Shown here: one piece after another, positions 8,343-15,742 of the stretch
How positions within the stretch are numbered: position 1 is the first letter of the stretch
Layout: each line of letters begins with the position of its first letter
Origin: JAZSMJ01 sp045535815
Lineage (GTDB): Bacteria; Bacillota; Clostridia; Oscillospirales; CAG-272
DNA: 34,014 nucleotides
Assembly (NCBI GenBank): GCA_045535815.1
Contig: JAZSMJ010000061.1
Location: 1-34,014, forward strand
Direction of reading: 5' to 3'
Program-made: the position numbers and the translations under genes
The notes under the pieces: model-generated
Seen by the model: only the letters and a program-made list of their open reading frames with translations
The model's database searches: none
Told to the model about the DNA's origin: nothing

Positions 8343-9280
8343 TGATCTATTCCTTCGTTTATTTCTTTGAGCCACGAGAGTATATCGGCATAAACCGTAT
8401 CTCTGTCGGTTTCATTTAATATTTCGTGTCTGTCATCCTTATATAGCTTAAGTCTGACGTCCGAAAGGTCTGCATCCTTCAGAAGCTCATATACCTCACC
8501 GGGACCCTTGCCGTAATTTCCGACCGGGTCGTCCGATCCCGATATTACAAATATCGGAAGCTCACGTGGAACTGATGCATACCACTCCGAAGAGTTGACG
8601 GTTTTTATCATTCTAAAAAGATCGTTATACGCCTTCACCGTAAATGTAAACGTACATCGCTTATCATTTACGTATTGGTTAATATTTTCTTTATTCTTGC
8701 TCAGCCATTCGCTGCCTGTATCGCCCTCAAATCTGCTGTTATAGCCTGCAAAAGCAATCTTTTTAACGAGTGCGCTTCTATGCCTTTTGCCTCTTACAGC
8801 CGATAAAAATGACGTCAGAGCAAGCCCCATTCCAACAGCGCCTATCTTACCTGCTGTTCCGCAGATTATCGCACCGCTGAGCTCTCTTCCGTACTTTGAA
8901 ATATAATTTCTCAAAACGAAAGAGCCCATACTGTGACCGAGTATATAGTACGGAAGATTTCTGTATTTACGCCTCATGATACCGTATAATTCGTGCAGGT
9001 CCTCAACGAGATATTTATCTCCGTCAAAGTCCCCGAAAAATCCGAAATCATCGTCGGATAAAACAGAGCTTCCGTGCCCCGCGTGATCGTTTCCGCATAC
9101 TACTATACCGTGCTCGCAAAGGAATCTTGCGAATTCATCATATCTGCCTATGTATTCGTTCATTCCGTGCGATATCTGCACAACTGCTCTTGGCGCGGTA
9201 TCCGGAGTATAAACGTAATACTTTATCTGCGAAAATCCGTTTGACGACTGATACGTACCTTCAGACATTACACAGCCCAT
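8300..9280 (-). CDS. Alpha/beta hydrolase, monoacylglycerol lipase/lysophospholipase type
   Basis: 326 residues of the Hydrolase_4 (serine aminopeptidase-like) family. The nucleophile elbow GHSMG is at 115-119 with S117; the acid is D250 or D251 (GSDDPVGNYGKG) and the base H285 (DDRHEILNE). ISHGMNEYIGRYDEFARFL and GNDHAGHGSS are typical of monoglyceride lipases and lysophospholipases, which cleave acyl esters of glycerol lipids. There is no signal peptide, so it is cytoplasmic. GGGAGG sits six bases before the ATG at 9280. It lies 24 bases after the ribokinase gene and overlaps ruvX. The natural substrate is not shown by the sequence. Confidence 0.87.
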   Translation of the reverse strand: MGCVMSEGTYQSSNGFSQIKYYVYTPDTAPRAVVQISHGMNEYIGRYDEFARFLCEHGIVVCGNDHAGHGSSVLSDDDFGFFGDFDGDKYLVEDLHELYGIMRRKYRNLPYYILGHSMGSFVLRNYISKYGRELSGAIICGTAGKIGAVGMGLALTSFLSAVRGKRHRSALVKKIAFAGYNSRFEGDTGSEWLSKNKENINQYVNDKRCTFTFTVKAYNDLFRMIKTVNSSEWYASVPRELPIFVISGSDDPVGNYGKGPGEVYELLKDADLSDVRLKLYKDDRHEILNETDRDTVYADILSWLKEINEGIDQCRTIQTNTQGSSL

Positions 9281-9304
9281 ATCTTACCTCCCGAAAAACT
9301 ATTC

Positions 9305-10246
9305 TCAGAGTTTATAATCTATCTGATTTTCAACTACGAACCTTGCTGTTTCTTCCTCTGTAGGTATAGACGTAGACGCACCCTTCTTTGATACCGTAAG
9401 AGTACCGACTATATTACCGTAGGTGCAGGCACGCTTGATATCTCCCGATTTAATATATTCAAGAGTCATTGCTGCAGAGAATGCATCGCCTGCCGCAGTG
9501 GTGTCAACTACCTCAACACAGTCAAACGTGGGAACGAGCTGATAGAAATTGCCGTCATAGATAAACACGCCTCTTCCGCCAAGCTTGAGAACGAAATATT
9601 TAGCATTTACACGCTTTTCAAGATCACGGCACGCCCTGAGACAGTTCTCGATCGAGTCGGGCTTGATTCCGGTAAATACCTCTGTTTCGGTTTCATTTGG
9701 GGAGAATATATCAACTCTTGCAAGCTTTTCAAGCTCGAATTCCTTGTTTGCAGGACCTGCATCAATAATGACCGGTATATTCTGCGCTTTAGCAAATTCG
9801 GTAACCTTAACGATTATATCAAAGGGTATCTCGCACTGCATAAATACGGCATCGGGATAGCATGTGAACGCCTCCTCAACGTCATCGGCGGTTATAGCGT
9901 AGTTAGCTCCGGGGTAAACGACTATGCGGTTAGCACCCGTGCTTTCAACCATTACTATTGCAAGACCCGTCTTGCTTTCATCATCCATTTTTATAAATCT
10001 TGTGTCTATGTTGCTGTCGTCATAGAACTTTTTGAGTGTCTGTCCGTTAGCATCCTTACCAAGACGGGTGCAGAAAACACTGTCTGCCCCGAGCTTAGCA
10101 AATGCGAGTGCAGAGTTTGCGCCTTTTCCGCCGGGAATATAGTCATAATCACGCTCAAGCACAGTCTGTCCTGCCGGTGGAACTACCTTTACCTTCATCA
10201 TAAGGTCCATGTTTGCACTGCTTACTATCAAAACTCTAGATTTCAT
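9305..10246 (-). CDS. rbsK: Ribokinase, PfkB family
   Basis: 313 residues, standard length. The first PfkB signature, GGKGANSALAF, starts at 39; SPNETE is at about 182-187; the second signature DTTAAGDAFSA begins at 248, with D254 as the catalytic base. It phosphorylates D-ribose (or a similar sugar such as deoxyribose) with ATP at the 5' position in the cytoplasm and feeds the pentose phosphate pathway. No ribose transporter is adjacent, so it may salvage ribose from nucleosides. It leads the leftward cluster with the hydrolase, ruvX and the antiporter. AGGAG lies seven to eight bases before the ATG. No strong promoter could be picked in the A/T-rich upstream gap. Confidence 0.9.
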   Translation of the reverse strand: MKSRVLIVSSANMDLMMKVKVVPPAGQTVLERDYDYIPGGKGANSALAFAKLGADSVFCTRLGKDANGQTLKKFYDDSNIDTRFIKMDDESKTGLAIVMVESTGANRIVVYPGANYAITADDVEEAFTCYPDAVFMQCEIPFDIIVKVTEFAKAQNIPVIIDAGPANKEFELEKLARVDIFSPNETETEVFTGIKPDSIENCLRACRDLEKRVNAKYFVLKLGGRGVFIYDGNFYQLVPTFDCVEVVDTTAAGDAFSAAMTLEYIKSGDIKRACTYGNIVGTLTVSKKGASTSIPTEEETARFVVENQIDYKL

Positions 10247-10353
10247 AACTTTTATCTCCTAAAAATATAAGTTCAAACAGTATATATAATACGTTATCTG
10301 TTGTTATTTATTTAATTATATCACAACATATCAACAAAAGCAAATAAAAAAGC

Positions 10354-10383
10354 AAAAAAACGGCAAAAAGTTTTGCCGTTTTT
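10354..10383 (-). terminator. Intrinsic terminator of the MBOAT/DHHW unit
   Basis: On the minus strand, directly after the DHHW stop codon, AAAAACGGCAAAA pairs with TTTTGCCGTTTTT (10356-10368 with 10371-10383) and the 3' arm runs into seven Ts. It separates this unit from the ribokinase gene. Confidence 0.8.
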
Positions 10384-10384
10384 C

Positions 10385-11491
10385 TTATTTGATAACGTAA
10401 CCCGAATTGAGCAATATCGTACTGTAAAGGAACAGCACGTCACTCTTTTCAAATTCGACGTAGTCTCCCAGGATAGTGGAGTTGATATATCTTATATCTA
10501 TAACGGTTATCTTCGAATATGCCTCTGTAAGAAGCGGAATTATACTGCTTCCAAACGAATCTCTGAATACGATCAGCTCTTTATCGGTATGTGCATTCGG
10601 ATTCTCTATAAAGAGAAGAGGACGTGCACCCGAGAGATACATCTCGTAAGGATCACGGCTGTCAAGCTTTTCAAAATCGTATACACCCGTGACCTTATCG
10701 TTTTCGATATTGGTGACCGTGCAATCAGATATAACGTCGTTTGTAAGATAATATATGGTCTCGCTGTTCATAGGAAGTGCAGCCTGACCGTGATAAACGC
10801 CGTAAAACGGTATATCCGCCTCATTCACGTCATACTCACCCGACAGATATTCCGATATCCCCATTCCCTTAGCAAGCTTTTGCGCCGTACCGATTATCTC
10901 CTCCTGTCTCCAGTGGGTATCGGTCTTGTAGTAGCATTCTATATCAAGAGTATCGGTGATATCTATATATTCGGCATACGGCATTCCATCCTGCATCATT
11001 GAGAAGAGCTTTTCATAATCCATTGAAGGATAGCCGTTCTTCTCTGCAAGGAAGTACCCCTTGTCGGGAACGACTGACATATATATATCCGATCCCGTAT
11101 CCTTAAGATAGCTTTCATAAACGTATTTGAATCTTTCAAGCACGTGATTTATTGAGCTCTCACTCAGCGGATATTCAAGAGCGGCGGCATATCCGTCTGC
11201 AATATAGATATCGTTATTATCCTTCTGACCGAGAAGATAGAGCACCGACACAGCCTTAAGTGTTCTGAACTGATCTCTCAGCGGAAACTGGTCAAGCGTA
11301 TATTCCTCAAAGTCGGTCATAAACTTACCCGACAGTATATTTTTTACAGATACCTCCGGGAACTGTGCAAGCTTTCTGCGCTCGCTTTCAGATATCTCCT
11401 CTGACGGCTTTGCAAAACAGCAAACTGTTATAACTGCCCATACGGCAAGAAGCAGGGCAAGTCCTGCAATATATCTTTTTTTCTGCATCAT
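10385..11491 (-). CDS. DHHW-family (AlgJ/AlgX-like) protein, partner of MBOAT
   Basis: 368 residues. A short basic start is followed by one membrane segment (about 6-27), and the rest should lie outside the cell. The family's SGNH-like signatures are seen: DTHW at 191-194 and RDSFGSS at 310-316. Such proteins help transfer acetyl groups onto extracellular polysaccharide after the MBOAT protein carries them across the membrane. An earlier in-frame start at 11593 would add 34 residues and overlap the MBOAT gene; I prefer the ATG at 11491 because AGAAGG lies five bases upstream and the protein then begins with a normal signal anchor. It lies 22 bases after the MBOAT stop. Confidence 0.85.
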   Translation of the reverse strand: MMQKKRYIAGLALLLAVWAVITVCCFAKPSEEISESERRKLAQFPEVSVKNILSGKFMTDFEEYTLDQFPLRDQFRTLKAVSVLYLLGQKDNNDIYIADGYAAALEYPLSESSINHVLERFKYVYESYLKDTGSDIYMSVVPDKGYFLAEKNGYPSMDYEKLFSMMQDGMPYAEYIDITDTLDIECYYKTDTHWRQEEIIGTAQKLAKGMGISEYLSGEYDVNEADIPFYGVYHGQAALPMNSETIYYLTNDVISDCTVTNIENDKVTGVYDFEKLDSRDPYEMYLSGARPLLFIENPNAHTDKELIVFRDSFGSSIIPLLTEAYSKITVIDIRYINSTILGDYVEFEKSDVLFLYSTILLNSGYVIK

Positions 11492-11513
11492 CAAACCTTC
11501 TTTCTCACGATTA

Positions 11514-12920
11514 TCAGAAACGGAAATAAAGGAACGGATTGAACGAGCCGTCCACGAGGTATGCCGTAACGATAAGCAAAAGCACACAAGCAATCACAGG
11601 CTCGAGCACGGCAACGACCTTATCTGTGCTCTTTATACTGCAAAGCTTTTTGTATATATTCTTCATAAGCGGGGTTGCAGCTATAAAGCCTATTATAAAT
11701 ACAACGGCATAGCTTCTGAGATAGTATACGGTAAGTGAGCTTGTAAAGGCAGTTGTTCCGGCGCCGAAAAGGCCGCCTATATCGGATACCACCTCTATAA
11801 GAGACGAGCCGTTAAATACGACGAAGCTTATCATCACCAAAAACAAAACGTAGATATGGGATAACGCCGCCGGTAGCTTTTCAAGTGCGCCTTTAAGCCA
11901 GATCTTTTCAATAATAAGCAATACGGCAAACATCAGACCCCATATAATAAAGTTCCATGCCGCACCGTGCCAGAAGCCTGTCAGCATCCACACAACGCCT
12001 ATATTGAAAAACCATCTCGCCTTCGACACACGGTTTCCGCCAAGCGGAATATACACGTAATCTCTGAACCACGAGCCGAGGGACATATGCCATCGTCTCC
12101 AGAATTCCGTTATACTCCTTGAAATATAAGGATAGTTGAAGTTTTCAAGGAAATCAAAGCCGAGTATCCTTCCGAGACCTATAGCCATATCGCTGTATCC
12201 CGAAAAATCGAAGTAAATCTGAAGCGAGAACGCTATTGCGTACATCCAATAAAATACGACCGTTTTTTCATTCAGCGCTCTGAAATCAGCACACAGAGCG
12301 CCCAGAGTGTTTGCGATAAGTACCTTCTTTGAAAGTCCGACTATAAATCTTATAGCTCCCTTATATATTCCCTCTACCGTGCTTTTTCTGCTCTCAAGCT
12401 GAGCATCAATGTCAGTATATCTGACGATAGGTCCTGCTATAAGCTGAGGGAAGAGACAAACGTAGGTTGCGAAATTGAGAAGACTTTTCTGTATCGCCGC
12501 TTCTCTTCTGTATACGTCAATGGTATAGCTGAGTATCTGGAAGGTATAGAAGCTGATACCGATAGGAAGAGCAATTCTTAAAAGAGAAACGCTTATACCG
12601 GTCACAGCAGCGAAATTCTCAATAAAGAAATCCGCATACTTAAAATAGGCAAGGAAGCCAAGACTGGTAACACAAGAAAGGACCAGCCAAAGTCTGCGAA
12701 ATGCAATTTTCTGACTTTTTCCGATAAGGATGCCGAAAACGTATCCAAGTATTATGGAAACACCCATAAGTATAACGTATTTCGGCTCTCCCCATGCGTA
12801 GAAGAGCAGGCTGAATATCAGAAGTATTGCGTTCTTACCTTTAATAAACGGCATCGCAAAATAAAGAAGCAGTACTATAGGAAAGAAATAATACAGAAAC
12901 GGTACACTTGAAAATAACAC
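11514..12920 (-). CDS. MBOAT-family O-acyltransferase (AlgI/DltB-like)
   Basis: 468 residues with many membrane segments. It carries the invariant features of membrane-bound O-acyltransferases: YFDFSGYSDMAIGLGR (236-251), FWRRWHMSLGSWFRDYVYIP (from 273) and GFWHGAAWNF with the likely active histidine H318. It should move acetyl groups from the cytoplasm to an exported polymer, with the DHHW protein as outside partner. There is no dlt operon here, so D-alanylation of teichoic acid is unlikely. The start codon is GTG at 12918-12920, chosen because GGAGG sits six bases upstream. A small hairpin (CGGCTT/AAGCCG) lies just before that ribosome binding site. Confidence 0.93.
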   Translation of the reverse strand: MLFSSVPFLYYFFPIVLLLYFAMPFIKGKNAILLIFSLLFYAWGEPKYVILMGVSIILGYVFGILIGKSQKIAFRRLWLVLSCVTSLGFLAYFKYADFFIENFAAVTGISVSLLRIALPIGISFYTFQILSYTIDVYRREAAIQKSLLNFATYVCLFPQLIAGPIVRYTDIDAQLESRKSTVEGIYKGAIRFIVGLSKKVLIANTLGALCADFRALNEKTVVFYWMYAIAFSLQIYFDFSGYSDMAIGLGRILGFDFLENFNYPYISRSITEFWRRWHMSLGSWFRDYVYIPLGGNRVSKARWFFNIGVVWMLTGFWHGAAWNFIIWGLMFAVLLIIEKIWLKGALEKLPAALSHIYVLFLVMISFVVFNGSSLIEVVSDIGGLFGAGTTAFTSSLTVYYLRSYAVVFIIGFIAATPLMKNIYKKLCSIKSTDKVVAVLEPVIACVLLLIVTAYLVDGSFNPFLYFRF

Positions 12921-12979
12921 TTTTATCCTCCGAGGCGGCTTAAAAGCCGTCTATAGCTATCATTCTATACTCAATAAAA

Positions 12980-13009
12980 CAGGGACGCTTTTTGTAAGCC
13001 GCGTCCCTG
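12980..13009 (-). terminator. Terminator of the DUF4358 lipoprotein gene
   Basis: CAGGGACGC (12980-12988) and GCGTCCCTG (13001-13009) form a 9-bp stem with a 12-base loop. On the minus strand it is followed by TTTTATTG, and it begins 16 bases after the lipoprotein stop codon. Confidence 0.7.
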
Positions 13010-13025
13010 CCGTATCATTCGTTAA

Positions 13026-13643
13026 TTAAAGCTCGCTTGTAAGAGTACCGCCGCAAACCTTTTCAAAAGCATCAATAATGTTGTCTGACGGGATATCAAA
13101 TTCAACGTCAACCATTACGAGAAGAACGAGGTCTTCATATGTTGCAACAGAAAGATCCTCTGCCCAAACGCATACCCACTTGTGAGTATCGATACCGTTC
13201 TTCATCTCTTCAGCTACAGCCTGAGCGTCTGCTGCATCGTTAACTCTTACGAGAACCATAGAATATGCCTGAGACATGATCATAGCCTCGGAAGCGATAG
13301 CAGAATTTATCTTATCAGCGCTGTCAAGACCTGTGAACATCTTGAGTGCGTCGGGATCGTTTATATCGATCTCAATATTGCCTACACCGAAGGGAAGCTG
13401 ATATTCAGCGTAGATTGCATCGACTATAGCTGCAAGGTCGCCGGAAAGATCAACGGAGTTTGCAGGGGCATCAGATTCTGTGTCAGATTCTGTATCAGAT
13501 TCTGTCTCGGACTGAGACTCGTTTTCTACGGATTCATTTTCTACCTGATCGTTCTGATCGTTATCAGAGACGTCGTTATTAGCGCATGCTACTGCTGTCA
13601 TTGCAATAATAGCAACAAGTAAAAGTGCCAAAATCTTTTTCAT
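13026..13643 (-). CDS. DUF4358 domain lipoprotein
   Basis: 205 residues. The signal peptide ends in the lipobox AVAC (cysteine 20), then comes an acidic Ser/Glu/Asp linker with a short ESDT/SETESD repeat (about 40-60). Residues 68-205 match what I know as DUF4358, a family found in Firmicutes: a first helix, SEAMIMSQAYSMVLVRVND, AEEMKNGIDTHKWVCVWAED and LVLLVMVD. The function of the family is unknown. It would be anchored on the outer face of the membrane. The gene lies 91 bases after nadE in the same direction, with a small CCGGTA palindrome between them, so it may be read in part from the nadE transcript. Confidence 0.82.
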   Translation of the reverse strand: MKKILALLLVAIIAMTAVACANNDVSDNDQNDQVENESVENESQSETESDTESDTESDAPANSVDLSGDLAAIVDAIYAEYQLPFGVGNIEIDINDPDALKMFTGLDSADKINSAIASEAMIMSQAYSMVLVRVNDAADAQAVAEEMKNGIDTHKWVCVWAEDLSVATYEDLVLLVMVDVEFDIPSDNIIDAFEKVCGGTLTSEL

Positions 13644-13663
13644 TTTAAAATTCTCTCTTTCTC

Positions 13664-13679
13664 CCGGTATTTTTACCGG
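13664..13679. repeat. Small palindrome CCGGTA/TACCGG next to a T-run
   Basis: CCGGTA (13664-13669) and TACCGG (13674-13679) form a 6-bp stem. On the plus strand it is followed by a run of six Ts, the form of a terminator, but no plus-strand gene ends here. On the minus strand it stands just before the purine-rich ribosome binding region of the DUF4358 gene. It may be an antisense terminator or a 5' leader hairpin. Confidence 0.4.
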
Positions 13680-13734
13680 CTTTTTTATTATATCTATTAT
13701 TTGTAAAAATAATATTCTGATTCATTCGATCGTA

Positions 13735-15666
13735 TCACATTGATTTCTCGATCTCATCAAGCTCTGCAAGCCATATAGCGCATGAGGCATCAGACGGCAT
13801 TTTCCAGTCTCCTCTGGGCGAGAGCGATACCGCACCTGCCTTCGGGCCGTCAGGCATACAGCTTCTCTTAAACTGCTGTGAGAAGAACCGCCTTACAAAT
13901 AGACGAAGGTATTTTAAAATAGTTCCATCAGAATACAAATTTTTAAAAGAATTTTTTGCCAATCGGAAAATCTTGGCAGGAGAAAAGCCGTAACGCAGAG
14001 CATAATAGATGAAAAAGTCGTGAAGCTCATACGGTCCTACGCTATCTTCCGTCTTCTGAGCCATATCACCGTTTTCATCAAGCGGAAGAAGCTCCGGAGA
14101 TACGGGAGTATCCACGATATCGGTAAGCACCTCGCTTAACCTTGTCGGTGATTTTTTCGCCTGATTCTCAACTATCGCTTTAACGAGTGTTTTTGGAAGA
14201 GTTGAATTCACGGCGTACATAGACATATGGTCTCCGTTATAGGTAGCCCATCCGAGTGCAAGCTCCGAAAGATCTCCGGTACCTACGACTATGCCGTTTT
14301 CCTTATTTGCTATATCCATAAGCACCTGAGTGCGCTCTCTTGCCTGAGAATTTTCATAGACGGCGTCGTAAACGTTCTCATCGTGCCCGATATCTCTGAA
14401 GTGAAGTCTTACAGCCTCGGTTATATCTATCGTTCTGAGCTCAACGCCAAGCTCCTCGCAAAGACGCTGTGCATTTGTCTTGGTTCTCCCGCTCGTACCA
14501 AAGCACGGCATGGTTATTGCCACTATATCCGTCCTCGGACGCTTCATCAGATCCATGGTCTTGGCAGCAACAAGCAACGCAAGACAGCTGTCAAGTCCTC
14601 CGGAGATTCCGATAACAGCCTTAGAGGATCCGGTATGCTCCATACGCTTTTTAAGGCCGTAGCTCTGCACCTTAAGAACGCCCTCTGCCCTCTCATCCAT
14701 AAGCTCCTCGCTTGACGGCACGAAGGGGTTTCTGTCTATCTCGTAAGTTATCTCCGTCTCTCTGATCGGCTGACTGAAGGGGATATATTCGTATTTTTCG
14801 TCTTCAACGAGTATAAATTCATCAAAACGGCAACGCTCGCCCTCTATCTTATCGGTATCTATCGCCGAAACGATAAAGCTGTCGTCAGCAAACGGCGCAC
14901 TCTCTTTTAAGATAACGCCGGTCTCACATATCATATTGTGAGCAGAAAAAACAACGTCCTGAGTAGATTCCGTATAGGCTGAATTAGCATATACGTATCC
15001 GCATATCAGCCTGTTTGAGCTGGATTTAAGAAGCGAGCGACGGCGATCCTCCTTGCCTATAAGCTCGTTTGATGCCGAGGTATTTGCAATAATAGTAGCT
15101 CCGCTCTGACAGTGCTTTCTTGACGGAGGATCGGCAACCCATATATCCTCGCATATTTCAACGCCGATCTTGAATGAATCAAGCTCGATACACTCAAATA
15201 TAAGCTTTGTTGAAAAAGGAACGTCACATCCGCCTATCCTTACAGAATGCTTACCGCTTGTGTTTTTTGAAGAAGCAAACTGACGCTTTTCAGCATATTC
15301 AGCATAGTTGGGGAGATGGGTCTTGGGGATTATACCGAGTATCTTACCGTCGTGAATTACGACCGCACAGTTATATATCTTTCCTATGCTTTTAATAGGT
15401 GCTCCGCAGACCACGACGGGATACAGTCCTTTTGTAAAATCTCTGATATCCTCAAGAGCTTTTACCGTTCCCTTGATTAGAGATTCCGAAAAGAAAAGGT
15501 CTCCGCATGAATATCCGGTAACGCAAAGCTCGGGAAGCACCAAAAGATTAGCGCCTATACCGTTTGCTCTGGCTATCTGTTCCTTTATTTTTTCACAGTT
15601 GTATGCGGTATTGGCAACGCTCACATCGACCGATGCGGCAACCGCTTTGATAAATCCGTTTTTCAT
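13735..15666 (-). CDS. nadE: Glutamine-dependent NAD+ synthetase
   Basis: 643 residues in two domains. The N-terminal nitrilase-type glutaminase domain has the full triad E46 (LPELCVTGY), K115 (IPKTHLPNY) and C172 (VEICEDIW). It releases ammonia from glutamine. The C-terminal synthetase domain has the PP-loop motif SGGLDS at 355-360 and amidates nicotinic acid adenine dinucleotide with ATP to make NAD+, the last step of NAD synthesis. The fused form is usual in Clostridia. AAAGGA lies about eight bases before the ATG, and a TTGCAA-N17-TACAAT promoter lies upstream. Confidence 0.95.
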   Translation of the reverse strand: MKNGFIKAVAASVDVSVANTAYNCEKIKEQIARANGIGANLLVLPELCVTGYSCGDLFFSESLIKGTVKALEDIRDFTKGLYPVVVCGAPIKSIGKIYNCAVVIHDGKILGIIPKTHLPNYAEYAEKRQFASSKNTSGKHSVRIGGCDVPFSTKLIFECIELDSFKIGVEICEDIWVADPPSRKHCQSGATIIANTSASNELIGKEDRRRSLLKSSSNRLICGYVYANSAYTESTQDVVFSAHNMICETGVILKESAPFADDSFIVSAIDTDKIEGERCRFDEFILVEDEKYEYIPFSQPIRETEITYEIDRNPFVPSSEELMDERAEGVLKVQSYGLKKRMEHTGSSKAVIGISGGLDSCLALLVAAKTMDLMKRPRTDIVAITMPCFGTSGRTKTNAQRLCEELGVELRTIDITEAVRLHFRDIGHDENVYDAVYENSQARERTQVLMDIANKENGIVVGTGDLSELALGWATYNGDHMSMYAVNSTLPKTLVKAIVENQAKKSPTRLSEVLTDIVDTPVSPELLPLDENGDMAQKTEDSVGPYELHDFFIYYALRYGFSPAKIFRLAKNSFKNLYSDGTILKYLRLFVRRFFSQQFKRSCMPDGPKAGAVSLSPRGDWKMPSDASCAIWLAELDEIEKSM

Positions 15667-15711
15667 AATTGATCCTTTCGGACAAATTCCGATATTTCAC
15701 ACTAAATATAT

Positions 15712-15740
15712 ATTGTACAATAAATAGGTAAAATTTGCAA
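15712..15740 (-). promoter_or_regulatory. Promoter of nadE
   Basis: On the minus strand: TTGCAA (15735-15740), 17-base spacer, TACAAT (15712-15717). It fits in the 76-base gap after the metal ATPase stop, so nadE is probably a separate unit. No NiaR-type site was recognised. Confidence 0.6.
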
Positions 15741-15742
15741 GT

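Noticed and set aside
10247..10353. A promoter for the ribokinase gene
   Set aside because: Several TATAAT- and TATACT-like boxes occur in this A/T-rich stretch, but none has a -35 box at 16-18 bases, so no single choice is supported.
11491..11593. A 34-residue N-terminal extension of the DHHW protein
   Set aside because: It overlaps the MBOAT gene, lacks a ribosome binding site, and would place polar residues before the signal anchor; the ATG at 11491 fits better.
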